Shown in pieces: positions 14,227 through 23,023 of a DNA stretch of 64,000 nucleotides. This stretch comes from Turneriella parva DSM 21527 (GTDB lineage: Bacteria > Spirochaetota > Leptospiria > Turneriellales > Turneriellaceae): contig NC_018020.1 of assembly GCF_000266885.1 (NCBI RefSeq), positions 1,488,001 to 1,552,000 of the forward strand, in the 5' to 3' direction. The position numbers and the translations under genes are program-made. The notes beneath the pieces are model-generated. The model did not search any database. It worked only from the letters and a program-made list of their open reading frames with translations, and had not been told where the DNA came from. Each line of letters starts with the position of its first letter. Position 1 is the first letter of the stretch.

Positions 14227-17200
14227 TTATGCTTTTTCCAGCAGGGCGGCAATGTCGTCCCGCGTGATGCGGTTAGACTTGGCCTCTTCACCGTCGATCA
14301 GCTCGTTGAACAGCTCGCGCTTTCGGCCCTGCAGCGCGAGCACCTTTTCTTCGACGCTGCCTTCGCTGATCAACTTATAAACCATCACATGCTTCTTCTG
14401 GCCAATGCGGTGAGCACGGTCGGTCGCCTGGTTCTCGGCGGCCGGGTTCCACCAGGGGTCGAGGTGAATCACCGTGTCGGCGCGCGTGAGCGTCAAAGCC
14501 GTGCCGCCTGCCTTGAGGCTGATCAGAAAGAATTTCGCGCTGCCTGCTTGAAACTTTTCAACGAGCGTGCGCCGCGTTCTTTCAGGTGTCTTGCCGTCGA
14601 GATAGAGCGGCAGAATGCCCCGGCTCTTCATCAGCGTCTGCAAGACCCGCAGCACCGAAGTATACTGGCTAAAAACGAGAACTCCCTCTGAGGCGACCGA
14701 AAGCTCAATCAGCTTGCTGTCGAGGTATTCAAACTTGCCCGACTGATACGGGTCGGGTGCTTCGGCCTCGAGGTATGGGTGGCAGGCAATGCGGCGCAGG
14801 TTCGTGAGGTGCTTCAACAGATCAAAAAGCGGCGACCCGGTCTTGCCGAGGTTCGCCATCGCCCGAATTCGAGCGGCTTCATATACCTTTGCCTGCTCGC
14901 GCGTCATGGGTATCTTCACGACCATTTCGGTTTTTGCCGGCAGTTCTGTGAGCACCTCGGCCTTGCGCCGCCTCAGCATAAACGGTCGGATTTTTCTCAT
15001 TAACCCTTCGCGGTCGTTCAGCTCGAGATGGCCCCCATAAGCGTCTTTGAAACTCTGCGCCGTGCCCAAATAACCCGGGAATATCAGATCAAACAGGGCC
15101 CACAGATCTTCGAGATAGTTCTCAAGCGGCGTGCCGGTGAGGCAGACAATCGAACGCGCATTGATTTTGCGTAAAGCATGCGCCGCCTTGCTGCGAAAAT
15201 TCTTCACAAACTGCGCTTCGTCGACAAATGCCATCTGCCAGTTTACACCCGCAAATTTCTCTGCATCGAGCGTGAATGTCGCGAAGGTCGTGATTACCAC
15301 ATCTGAGTCCAGGGCCTCTTTATAAGACCGCTCAGGCCCATGCCAGCGATAGACAGAGAGGTTGGGCGAGAATTTCTGAACTTCACCTTCCCAAACCCCC
15401 AAAGCAGCGAGGGGACAAACAACCAAAAAGCGATTTCGACTGGCGCCAGCGGCGCCAGTCGAAATCGCGTTTATCACTGCAATTGCCTGCACTGTCTTGC
15501 CCAGACCCATGTCGTCGGCCAGAATGCCGCCGACTTCTGAGCGGTGCAGGTGCAGAAGAAATTGAAATCCTTCTAATTGATAATGCCTGAGCTTCGCGAG
15601 CAATGACTTGTGAGGTTTTGCCGCGGTTTCAAAATTCTCGAGCAGTTGGTGAATTTTGGCGAGCGCCATGCCGGCACCCGCTTCGGTGCGCAGCGCTGCC
15701 TCTTTTTCGGCTTCGAGGCTCGCGAGCTGCGCGAAGCTAATGCGGCCGAGGTTGCCCTCGGCGTCGGCAGTGATACCGAGGCGCTGCAGCGACTTCAGCA
15801 CATCACCGATGCCCGAGCCCTGCACCGAAAGCCAGTTGCCGTTTTTGAGCTTCACGAGTTCTTCTTTTTGGCGGTATGCCTTGATTACCTCTTGAAGCTG
15901 GCCCGTTTCAAGACCGGCAACCTGTATTCGCCCTTCGAACCAGTCGATACCCGACGCGCCTTTTACATCGACGGTCACCGCCGACTTCACGAGCAGGCCA
16001 AGAATGTTATCATTGATGCGCACGAGAATGCCCGCTTCTTTAGCAAGGGGGATCTCATGCGTCATGAAATCGGCGTAGTTCTTTTTGGCGACGCGCACCC
16101 GCCCCAGACTCGTGAACTTAAACGGAATCTTCTGCTTTAAGAGCGCCGCTTCTTCGCGCCCGCGCCGCGCGATCAGCACACCCGTTTTGTGCTGCACGAT
16201 CTCATTGACCGGCGCGCCATGGGTCTTTTGCTGGCTGACCGAAATGCCATAGACAGGTCTGGCACCTTCGGCGACCTCGCTGCCCCCGTCGTTGCTCTTG
16301 AGGTGATCGCTGCTCTGCGCATAGGCAAACTCGAGTTTGCCCTCGAGCGTCAAGCGGCCTGTTTTCGGGTTCTCTACCCCCATAACCGACAGCATCAGCT
16401 TCGGGCCGGCCTTCGCCATCGTTTCAAACGCGTGCTGCCATTTGCGCCGCACCTGGCTGCCCTGCATGCGCTCTATGTTTTCAAGAAAATATGGGCGCAC
16501 CGAACTCGCGATGTCGTGCGGCACCGCCATCACGTAGAAATAGCTGCCATCGGCCCCGCGCTTCACCGTAGGGTAATACATGTTATATTTGAACGTGAAT
16601 GGCTCGCCCGTCACCGGGTCGAACGCCGTGTGGCTGCGTTCAAACCGCACCCGGCGATAGCCAAACTTCTCATAGTTGGCCTCATCGTTCGGGTCTTCAA
16701 GTTCATGAATCTCTGACTGTGGTTTTACCAAACCCGCAAACCGGCAGGGTTGTTCTTCAAGGTCGAAATAGAACAGCACATCTTTGTCTTTAACGACGCG
16801 CTCGAGCAGCACATAACCGAAGTCACGGTAGGGCATACCCCGCTGCGCGACGTGCGCCACATACGAACCGATGTGGTTCAAGATTTCGCGGTGTGCGGGT
16901 TTCAGATAGCGAAAGTTATTGCGCGTCACGGGTATCACCTTGCCCGTCGGCGAGGTCGCATTTAAGAGCACCGTATGCGTTTCCATGAACCTGACAGTGA
17001 GCACAAACTCTTCGTCGGGCAACGAGGCCACTTCGGTGGTTGGCGTGCTCGCCGCCTCGCGCAGCAGCACGATCGCAAAAGCACCGATGTGTTTGCACGG
17101 TTTTTCAGCCGGGCAGGTGCAGGTCGAGGTGCCGCTCTCTAGCCGAATCGCCACGTCATAAATTTCATTGCCAAAGACCTTCGCCGTCGCCCGGCCGCTC

Positions 17201-17322
17201 AGTACATTCGTTGGCGAAACATAACCCGAACGCGCATAGTCCGTCGCGCGCCTGTGTGTCGCCGGTGGCATGCTCGCGAGAAGCCGGTGCAGGGCGTCGA
17301 TTTGGCTTTCGGTCAGGGACAT
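14227..17322 (-). CDS. SWIM zinc-finger SNF2-family helicase
   Basis: 1031 residues. An N-terminal SWIM zinc finger (STCTCPAEKPCKHIGAF, C-x-C...C-x-H) lies near residue 85. A central variable region is followed by a complete SNF2 ATPase: motif I GGILADDMGLGKTVQA near 600, motif II FVDEAQ, motif III TGTPLEN, and helicase-C motifs VFSQYTSVL, SLKAGGTALTLT and DRAHRIGQKKHV. It is an ATP-dependent DNA translocase probably acting in DNA remodelling or repair. A 39-nt palindrome inserted in frame just after motif I encodes NAISTGAAGASRNR, a segment not expected in the family. Confidence 0.92.
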   Translation of the reverse strand: MSLTESQIDALHRLLASMPPATHRRATDYARSGYVSPTNVLSGRATAKVFGNEIYDVAIRLESGTSTCTCPAEKPCKHIGAFAIVLLREAASTPTTEVASLPDEEFVLTVRFMETHTVLLNATSPTGKVIPVTRNNFRYLKPAHREILNHIGSYVAHVAQRGMPYRDFGYVLLERVVKDKDVLFYFDLEEQPCRFAGLVKPQSEIHELEDPNDEANYEKFGYRRVRFERSHTAFDPVTGEPFTFKYNMYYPTVKRGADGSYFYVMAVPHDIASSVRPYFLENIERMQGSQVRRKWQHAFETMAKAGPKLMLSVMGVENPKTGRLTLEGKLEFAYAQSSDHLKSNDGGSEVAEGARPVYGISVSQQKTHGAPVNEIVQHKTGVLIARRGREEAALLKQKIPFKFTSLGRVRVAKKNYADFMTHEIPLAKEAGILVRINDNILGLLVKSAVTVDVKGASGIDWFEGRIQVAGLETGQLQEVIKAYRQKEELVKLKNGNWLSVQGSGIGDVLKSLQRLGITADAEGNLGRISFAQLASLEAEKEAALRTEAGAGMALAKIHQLLENFETAAKPHKSLLAKLRHYQLEGFQFLLHLHRSEVGGILADDMGLGKTVQAIAVINAISTGAAGASRNRFLVVCPLAALGVWEGEVQKFSPNLSVYRWHGPERSYKEALDSDVVITTFATFTLDAEKFAGVNWQMAFVDEAQFVKNFRSKAAHALRKINARSIVCLTGTPLENYLEDLWALFDLIFPGYLGTAQSFKDAYGGHLELNDREGLMRKIRPFMLRRRKAEVLTELPAKTEMVVKIPMTREQAKVYEAARIRAMANLGKTGSPLFDLLKHLTNLRRIACHPYLEAEAPDPYQSGKFEYLDSKLIELSVASEGVLVFSQYTSVLRVLQTLMKSRGILPLYLDGKTPERTRRTLVEKFQAGSAKFFLISLKAGGTALTLTRADTVIHLDPWWNPAAENQATDRAHRIGQKKHVMVYKLISEGSVEEKVLALQGRKRELFNELIDGEEAKSNRITRDDIAALLEKA
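15430..15468. repeat. Perfect 18-bp-arm hairpin inside the SNF2 gene
   Basis: Left arm GCGATTTCGACTGGCGCC, loop AGC, right arm its exact reverse complement. It is in frame with the helicase gene, between motif I and the next conserved strand (FLVVCPLAALG). Confidence 0.85.
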
Positions 17323-17332
17323 GCGGTAGAAA

Positions 17333-17695
17333 TTAATCGGCCATGCCGAAAAACCGCATTACCTGCGCTTTCACCCGTTTCATGTCGCCGGCCGGCAGTT
17401 TGCCGATTTTCTTCAGAATCAGCGCGTTGGCAATCGTGACAAATTTCATGCGCACGAGTGTTGGCTTCGGTAGCCCTGCCTCTTTGAACTTTTGCACCAG
17501 CACATCACCCTCGCGGGCGGGCGCAGCCGTATTTGAGGTCATGAAGAGAATTGTGGTATCGCCTGCTTTATTGAAAACCTTGGGTGAGATTACCAATCCA
17601 GGGCGGCGCTTGGTGGTCTTCAGATTGGTAAATGGAAAAGGCAACAGAACAATATCGCCTTTGTCGAAGGCGTCATAACGAATTATAGACTTCAT
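17333..17695 (-). CDS. MazF/PemK-type toxin (endoribonuclease)
   Basis: 120 residues from the ATG giving MKSIIRYDAFDKGDIVLLPF; the longer open frame upstream is antisense to nothing recognisable and overlaps the antitoxin. GDIVLLPFPFTNLKTTKRRP followed by GLVI is the signature N-terminus of the MazF/PemK fold. A conserved serine/threonine segment (TTILFMTSNT) and a C-terminal helix follow. The start lies 20-25 bp inside the antitoxin gene, so translation is coupled. It is predicted to cleave mRNA when the antitoxin is lost. Confidence 0.85.
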   Translation of the reverse strand: MKSIIRYDAFDKGDIVLLPFPFTNLKTTKRRPGLVISPKVFNKAGDTTILFMTSNTAAPAREGDVLVQKFKEAGLPKPTLVRMKFVTIANALILKKIGKLPAGDMKRVKAQVMRFFGMAD

Positions 17696-17915
17696 CTTCT
17701 TCGTTGTCCCATTCGGCGAAACCTGTTTCGGCATATTTATACCAGGCGTCGTCTTCGGGCGTATACTTGCGCAGCACGAGCTCATTGCCGTGTGCGACGA
17801 ATAACACAGCGTCGCCGTCGTGCATGTCGGCAATCTGCCGCATCGCCGAGGGTACGGTAATCTGTGCTTTAGAAGAGATGTGTGTCAGGGTTGCGGGCAT
17901 CGAGAGAATTGGCAT
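17673..17915 (-). CDS. AbrB/MazE-type antitoxin
   Basis: 80 residues. The N-terminal swapped-hairpin domain (HISSKAQITVPSAMRQIADM then HDGDAVLFVAHGNELVLRK) is a SpoVT/AbrB fold and an acidic C-terminal tail (EDDAWYKYAETGFAEWDNEEDE) would wrap the toxin. The ATG at 17915 has AAGGAG upstream. It overlaps the toxin gene. A 16-bp inverted repeat upstream probably serves autoregulation. Confidence 0.85.
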   Translation of the reverse strand: MPILSMPATLTHISSKAQITVPSAMRQIADMHDGDAVLFVAHGNELVLRKYTPEDDAWYKYAETGFAEWDNEEDEVYNSL

Positions 17916-17925
17916 GAGAAAAGCT

Positions 17926-17981
17926 CCTTACTTTTTCTGGAATATAGACACCATAAAAGTGCCTGTCCAGAAAAAGTAAGG
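17926..17981. promoter_or_regulatory. Putative operator of the MazEF-type module (16-bp inverted repeat)
   Basis: CCTTACTTTTTCTGGA at 17926-17941 is repeated as its exact reverse complement at 17966-17981 with 24 nt between. It covers the antitoxin ribosome site and the expected promoter region. AbrB-type antitoxins bind such repeats. Confidence 0.5.
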
Positions 17982-17984
17982 AAA

Positions 17985-18018
17985 CTTGTAGGGGTAGGTT
18001 TAAACCTACCCCTACAAG
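17985..18018. terminator. 34-nt perfect palindrome, possible bidirectional terminator
   Basis: CTTGTAGGGGTAGGTTT followed at once by its reverse complement. It lies between the divergent toxin-antitoxin operon and the aspartic protease gene. No T-run follows, so terminator function is uncertain. Confidence 0.45.
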
Positions 18019-18071
18019 TTTTCCAGTCCGAAAAGACTCGACATGGCAATTTGATCACGCTAAAACGAATC

Positions 18072-18422
18072 ATGGGTCTCACATTCATCGAGGGCAAAGT
18101 CAGCCACAACAGGGTCAGCGTGCCCTTGCGGTTGCTGGTTGATAGTGGCGCAACATACACAGTGCTGCCCCAGCCAGTTTGGAAAAAGCTCAAACTAACA
18201 CCTAAACGCGAACAGAGCTTTATTCTCGCCGATGGCACCGTCATGAAGCGATCTGTCTCTGAATGCCTCATTGTTATACCGCAGGGCTCATGCCACACGC
18301 CGGTAATTCTGGGCGAAAAAAACGATGAGGCTCTCTTGGGTGCTGTGACCCTCGAAGAGCTGGCAGTTGTTTTGAATCCCTTTGAGCGTACTCTGCAGCC
18401 GATGCAGGCGCGGTTGGGGTGA
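18072..18422 (+). CDS. Retropepsin-like (clan AA) aspartic protease
   Basis: 116 residues from ATG 18072. LRLLVDSGATYTVLPQPVW carries the catalytic D-S-G-A motif of retroviral-type aspartic proteases. ALLGAVTLEELAVVLNP near the C-terminus matches the second conserved hydrophobic-Gly motif. No signal peptide. One such domain would need to dimerise to be active. It stands alone between a palindrome and a PAP2 gene. Confidence 0.75.
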   Translation: MGLTFIEGKVSHNRVSVPLRLLVDSGATYTVLPQPVWKKLKLTPKREQSFILADGTVMKRSVSECLIVIPQGSCHTPVILGEKNDEALLGAVTLEELAVVLNPFERTLQPMQARLG

Positions 18423-18509
18423 CCCGACACACGCCATTGTCACACCTGCCCGGCCAAATCTCTTTACACCCAAAGTTGCACGCCAGCCGTCGAAGGTGGG
18501 CGTTAAACC

Positions 18510-19415
18510 ATGACCATGAGAGCAGTTCTTCGTCGGCTTACAATCTTCTTGCTTTTGATCTCCTCACTATCTTTGGCGGCTGCAGACACCGCTGACACCC
18601 AGCACGCGGGTCGTCGACTGCACCCGTGGCATAATGTCTTCGGCAACCTGTACGATTCGTACGCTGGTTATAACAGCCTTTGGCATCTCGGCGCATTCGC
18701 CTCAACGTATGCAATCGTCAAAACCGGTGCCGATGACGAAGCCCAGCGCATTTTTTGGCGCGACCCGATCGGCCGCGACTTTGGCAGAACCGGGCTTTTT
18801 CTGGGTTGGTTTTTTCAGATTCTGCCCGCGACCGGCATGTACCTCTGGGGTCTCAAGGCTAGCGACAACGAACTTGTTGGGGCAGGTTCAGCGACAATTC
18901 AGGCAATCGCGACGACGGGCCTCGTCACCATGGCGCTTAAATTTATCAGCGGCAGGCAGGCGCCGCTCAAAGATGGCGACCCGAATGCGCCATCGACTTT
19001 CACGCGCACGACAGACTCGTCAGACTTTCGCTTTTTTAATACGGATTTCTCCCGCGGCGAAGGCCGTTTCTTCTGGCCGTCGGGGCACACCTCTTCGACC
19101 ATCACTTTTGTCTCTGCGCTCTATGCATATTATCCCAACAAACACTGGATAGCCTGGGTGGGGTATCCGGTGACGTTGGCGATGGGCGTGTCGATGATTG
19201 AGAACGATTCGCACTGGCTTTCTGACGTCGTCGCCGGCGCAATGATCGGCCACATCATCGGCTATACAACCGGCGCCAACTTTCGCCGCGACTTTAACGG
19301 CAGCCGTGGCAAAGGCGAAGAATCGGCCAGTTCGCGCGAAAAGATCCGCTATGCGCAGGCGTCGATCGTGCCCCGGCGCGACTCGACGTATCTTGCTCTG
19401 TCGTTTGAGTTTTAA
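18510..19415 (+). CDS. PAP2-superfamily membrane phosphatase
   Basis: 301 residues starting MTMRAVLRRLTIFLLLISSL with a signal-like segment. The acid phosphatase motifs are present: KFISGRQAP (K-x6-R-x-P), WPSGHTSSTITF (PSGH) and SMIENDSHWLSDVVAG (S/N-x5-H-x3-D). Several membrane segments surround them. Its active site should face the periplasm and hydrolyse lipid phosphates or pyrophosphates. It could serve undecaprenyl-pyrophosphate recycling or lipid A dephosphorylation. Confidence 0.85.
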   Translation: MTMRAVLRRLTIFLLLISSLSLAAADTADTQHAGRRLHPWHNVFGNLYDSYAGYNSLWHLGAFASTYAIVKTGADDEAQRIFWRDPIGRDFGRTGLFLGWFFQILPATGMYLWGLKASDNELVGAGSATIQAIATTGLVTMALKFISGRQAPLKDGDPNAPSTFTRTTDSSDFRFFNTDFSRGEGRFFWPSGHTSSTITFVSALYAYYPNKHWIAWVGYPVTLAMGVSMIENDSHWLSDVVAGAMIGHIIGYTTGANFRRDFNGSRGKGEESASSREKIRYAQASIVPRRDSTYLALSFEF

Positions 19416-19619
19416 TTGGATTTAATTTATTCGGGGATTCCCGTTTGTGCCCCCTCCGCCGGCCGCACTCGCAGGCTCCGCGCGCCGGAGCGCGCGCTTG
19501 GGAGGGAGGCCGCAAGAAAAGTCGCGGCTGCGCTTGCCACACCGCCACATAACTGGTGAGGAGTTTGTGACGGCAGAATTTGCTTTACGCAAGCTTAGTG
19601 GCTGGTAAGAATTGACGCC
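19416..19619. other. GC-rich intergenic region without a gene
   Basis: Contains a GC-rich block with short inverted repeats (GGCTCCGCGCGCCGGAGC near 19472). No coding frame was recognised. It precedes the apparently truncated start of the first large toxin-like protein. Confidence 0.4.
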
Positions 19620-21716
19620 GTGGTCTGTCGGGGTGTGCAGCAGCCAGTACTTGAAAAATCCCCATTGTCAACCTTTGACTTTATGGCGTATCGCTACGCC
19701 GATATTGAGGGCATCATGAACCGTGCGATGACTGAGGCGGGGCTTGATATGGATACGCTGACCGATGGGCAGAAGGTTGTTGAGCTGTTAGAGAAGAAGT
19801 CTGACATCGATGTGAAGCTGTTCTTCGAGGTGCAGACGATGGCGCTTGAGCAGGCGTTTAAGCTGGCGGGCGGTCAGAGGGGCAAGAAAGGTTATTATCA
19901 GGAATATTCGGGTGAGCGCGCGCTGTGGAAGGGTTATGGCGGTGATTTGATTTCTGAAGGTTCGGGCGAACAGGGCGGCTGGGAGAACGGCGGCAAGAAC
20001 CACAAGCTCGCGTGGCGCGGGCTGCAAGAAGAAGAGTCGAAGCTGGCGAAGGCGCGGGCTGACTGGCAGACTGCGGCTGCGGTGACGAATGGAGCTATTG
20101 TCGCGGCGGCCGGTGCTGTTGCAACAATTGCAACCGGGGGAGCCGGCGCGGCACTCGCAATAAGCCTGCTCGCATCGCTGCAGACGACCACCATACAGGT
20201 CGGCACCTCGGTCTCTTCAAACAGGGCCGACCAGGCGATGGGCCAGATCGGTATGGGGCTTATACAGATGGGAGTTAGCACGCTAGGTAGCTTCTTGGGT
20301 AACTGGCAGATGTTCGGTAAGATTACCGAGGCATCATCGACGACCATGAAAATAGGCACCTCTGTCACACAATCGGTATTGCAAAGCTCGGTCGCTTACG
20401 CCGGCTCTGGATTTCAAATGGATGACGATGGTTCGATCGGCTACAAAGGACCTTCACGTGGCGCAGGATTCAGCGCGCTTGTCTCTGGGGCATTTTCCGC
20501 TGCAGGCTCGGGCATCAACGCCGGTGCTGGCTGGGGGTCTATGACGTCTGGCTTTGTGTCGACGACTGCCAACGCCATCGGTTCGGGATTTCAGTTCGAC
20601 GACGATGGTTCGTCAAAAGCGTTTGACTGGAAAAAAACCGGCACCAGCTTCGCTGCCAACCTGGCATCGACGACCACAAGCTTTGCGGCACAAGAGGGCG
20701 GCATGAATAGCCTTTTCGCCAGCCAGATCGGTCGCGCGGCAAACGTTGTGACCGCTTCGCTCTTAGGCGACCAAAACGCTGTCAATGCCTACAGGCCTGA
20801 AGGCCTCTTCAACATGATCGGCTCTAACCTGGGCGATTACCTCGGCGATCGAGCCAATGGCGGCAAGAGTTCTAACGAACCGATGCGCGAACTTCTTGGC
20901 GGTGGCACAATCTTGACCGCACGGCGTGAACAAGAGTTGGCTGATGAGGCAACAGACCCCAAATCGGGAGCAAAGAAGATCAGCGACCCGATGGCAGATC
21001 TTTTCGGCGCAATCGGCAGTGGCATTGCGAGTGGGGCGTCGAGCGTTTGGTCGGGTATCAAGAGTGGCGCGAGCGCGGTGGGGAGCTTCTTCAAAGAACA
21101 AATTGGTGAGAGATTTGCGAATCTCTTCGGCAGCGCCGGTAGTTTTTCAACTAATGCCCAGGTTGATGCAAAGGCAGTGCAAGCTGCCGCATCAAACCTT
21201 GCTGCTATTGTGGCACAGCTACCAAAAGGTGCGATGACGCGAGATGCCGCGATCAGCGTCGGTATGGCCGAAGATGAGATTGAAACTTTGGTTGCTGCGA
21301 AACGTGCTGGCAAAGTCGCCAAGCCTGAATTGGATGAACTAATCAGTAGATTAGCGCCCGAAAGATTAACTTCGTTGCTCGATCAGGATGAAGAGGATAC
21401 GCTTGTTGCAGGTAAAGGCGTACCTCGCGGAAATTACGGTGTAACTCGCGCATGGATTCGCTTCAAGCATATGTTTAGCTCTGACACCGAGAATGCGCTG
21501 CTCAACGAAATTGCGCGCACAGAGTCAGTAGCCAGAGCAAAATATGGCAAAAATATGGTGCCTGAGATGGAAGACGATCAATTCTTCTACCTAAAAAATA
21601 ATGAAGGTAAAATCGTTGGTCGCATCGTTAAGGGCGCACCTAGAGTTGATCAGCGCGATAACGCGACAGATGATTTATTGGGCTATAAGATGGTTAAAGA
21701 TAAAAGAACAGTGTAG
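19620..21716 (+). CDS. Large polymorphic-toxin-like protein 1, N-terminal part (interrupted by IS3)
   Basis: 698 codons from GTG 19620; an ATG at 19683 is the likelier start if it is translated. No signal peptide, so the 5' end is probably truncated. Residues 140-480 carry the region shared by all three cassettes: LAKARADWQTAAAVTNGAIV, AGSGFQMDDDGSIGYKGPS, IGRAANVVTASLLGDQNAVN, ILTARREQELADEATDPKSG and DPMADLFGAIGSG. It resembles the large Gly/Ala-rich proteins of Leptospirales (TIGR04388-like). The last two codons and stop (GTG TAG) come from the IS3 end. Without the element the frame runs on into the peptidase at 23024. Confidence 0.6.
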   Translation: MVCRGVQQPVLEKSPLSTFDFMAYRYADIEGIMNRAMTEAGLDMDTLTDGQKVVELLEKKSDIDVKLFFEVQTMALEQAFKLAGGQRGKKGYYQEYSGERALWKGYGGDLISEGSGEQGGWENGGKNHKLAWRGLQEEESKLAKARADWQTAAAVTNGAIVAAAGAVATIATGGAGAALAISLLASLQTTTIQVGTSVSSNRADQAMGQIGMGLIQMGVSTLGSFLGNWQMFGKITEASSTTMKIGTSVTQSVLQSSVAYAGSGFQMDDDGSIGYKGPSRGAGFSALVSGAFSAAGSGINAGAGWGSMTSGFVSTTANAIGSGFQFDDDGSSKAFDWKKTGTSFAANLASTTTSFAAQEGGMNSLFASQIGRAANVVTASLLGDQNAVNAYRPEGLFNMIGSNLGDYLGDRANGGKSSNEPMRELLGGGTILTARREQELADEATDPKSGAKKISDPMADLFGAIGSGIASGASSVWSGIKSGASAVGSFFKEQIGERFANLFGSAGSFSTNAQVDAKAVQAAASNLAAIVAQLPKGAMTRDAAISVGMAEDEIETLVAAKRAGKVAKPELDELISRLAPERLTSLLDQDEEDTLVAGKGVPRGNYGVTRAWIRFKHMFSSDTENALLNEIARTESVARAKYGKNMVPEMEDDQFFYLKNNEGKIVGRIVKGAPRVDQRDNATDDLLGYKMVKDKRTV

Positions 21717-21772
21717 CGACCCCCTAAATCACCGGACACCTTATCCTGCTCCTAAGACATAGGAGTAGTGAT

Positions 21773-22168
21773 ATGAATAATGATAGTACTAAGGCTAAGG
21801 TAGAGTTAGTCACAACCGTCCAGCGGCGGCGCAGATGGTCGGTCGCGGAGAAACTGGAGATTCTGGTAGAGGCCGAACAGCCCGGTATGAGCATGTCGTA
21901 TGTGGCCCGAAAACATGGAATCGCAGCGACGCAGATTTTCAAATGGAAAAAGCTGAAAGAGGCTGGCGCTCTGACGGCTGTTGGCAGCGAAGAGGAAGTA
22001 TTGCCCGTATCGCAGGTCAGGCAGCTCCAAGAGCGCATCCGTCGGCTGGAGAGCATTTTGGGTCGTAAGACGGAAGAAGTTGAAATCCTCAAGGAAGCCG
22101 TGCGTATTGGACGCGAAAAAAAACTGATCTCGCACAAGCCATTGCGCGGCATCGAGGGTTTCGAGTGA
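21773..22168 (+). CDS. IS3-family transposase OrfA
   Basis: 131 residues. The helix-turn-helix RRWSVAEKLEILVEAEQPGM through YVARKHGIAATQIFKWKKL is followed by a leucine-zipper-like coiled coil (VRQLQERIRRLESILGRKTE). This is the DNA-binding subunit of IS2-group elements. It overlaps OrfB by 4 bp (GTGA). Confidence 0.9.
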   Translation: MNNDSTKAKVELVTTVQRRRRWSVAEKLEILVEAEQPGMSMSYVARKHGIAATQIFKWKKLKEAGALTAVGSEEEVLPVSQVRQLQERIRRLESILGRKTEEVEILKEAVRIGREKKLISHKPLRGIEGFE

Positions 22169-22986
22169 ATCAGGTAGCGGATGTATTGCGCGTATCTCGA
22201 TCCAACCTCTATGAAAGCTTGAAATCCTCACGACGCGGAAATAAAACCGACCAGACGGTAGATGAACGAGTACTGCCGGAAATCCGACGCATCTGTGATG
22301 AAAGACCGACTTACGGGTATAGACGCGTGACAGCAATGCTCAACAAAACCCTTGAAAAACAAGGCTTTTCACGCGTGAATAAGAAGCGCGTCTACCGATT
22401 GATGAAGGTGCACCAGTTGCTGCTGCAAAAAGTTGCAAGCCGTCGCACCCTTGTGCATGATGGCAGAATCATCACGGCGAAAAGTGACGTGCGCTGGTGC
22501 ATGGATATATTTGGCGTGCTTACCTGGGATGGCACTCACGTCTGGGTGGCGTTTGTTCTGGATTGCCACGATCGGCAAGTCATCAATCACTTTAGCAGCA
22601 CCGTCGGCATCGACGGTCTGAACATTCGCGACATGCTGCTCGGTGCAGTCGAAGAGCGCTTTGGCAAGGCTGAATGCCCACACACCATTCAACTGCTCAG
22701 TGATAATGGCCCACAATTCACGAGCCGTGAAACGGTTCATTTTGCATCTTCCATCGGCTTTCAAGTCTGCACGACGCCTGCCTATAGCCCTGAAAGCAAC
22801 GGTATGGCCGAAGCATTTGTGAAAACATTCAAGCGCGATTACGTTTACATAAATCGCCTTGAATCCGCGTGGAAAGTAATGCCGCAGATTTCAGACTGGA
22901 TGCATGACTACAACCATCATGCGCCCCATAAAGGCTTGAAGATGCGTTCGCCGGTTGAATACAGGAACCTAATGGCAGCAGGTTAA
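22165..22986 (+). CDS. IS3-family transposase OrfB (DDE integrase)
   Basis: 273 residues with GTG start inside the OrfA stop. The HTH_21-like segment DERPTYGYRRVTAMLNK and the rve core carry the D, D, E residues: RWCMDIFGVL, LLSDNGPQFTS and ESNGMAEAFVKTFKRDY. It appears complete. OrfB is reached here by a stop/start overlap; the fused OrfAB normally made by frameshifting was not tested. Confidence 0.9.
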   Translation: MNQVADVLRVSRSNLYESLKSSRRGNKTDQTVDERVLPEIRRICDERPTYGYRRVTAMLNKTLEKQGFSRVNKKRVYRLMKVHQLLLQKVASRRTLVHDGRIITAKSDVRWCMDIFGVLTWDGTHVWVAFVLDCHDRQVINHFSSTVGIDGLNIRDMLLGAVEERFGKAECPHTIQLLSDNGPQFTSRETVHFASSIGFQVCTTPAYSPESNGMAEAFVKTFKRDYVYINRLESAWKVMPQISDWMHDYNHHAPHKGLKMRSPVEYRNLMAAG

Positions 22987-23023
22987 GCTGTCCGGTTTTC
23001 GGGGGTCACTGCAAACAGGAAAA

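Larger units (their letters stand above)
21712..23013 (+). mobile_element. IS3-family insertion sequence (IS2-like), about 1302 bp
   Basis: The ends TGTAGCGACCCCC and TGCAGTGACCCCC (read inward) extend as imperfect inverted repeats sharing CCGGACA. Two overlapping frames encode OrfA and OrfB. The 5-bp duplication AACAG lies at 21707-21711 and 23014-23018. It sits within the first toxin gene. Confidence 0.87.

Noticed and set aside
15610-16716. Two plus-strand frames of about 175 codons each
   Set aside because: Antisense to the SNF2 gene; low-quality His/Arg/Leu composition.
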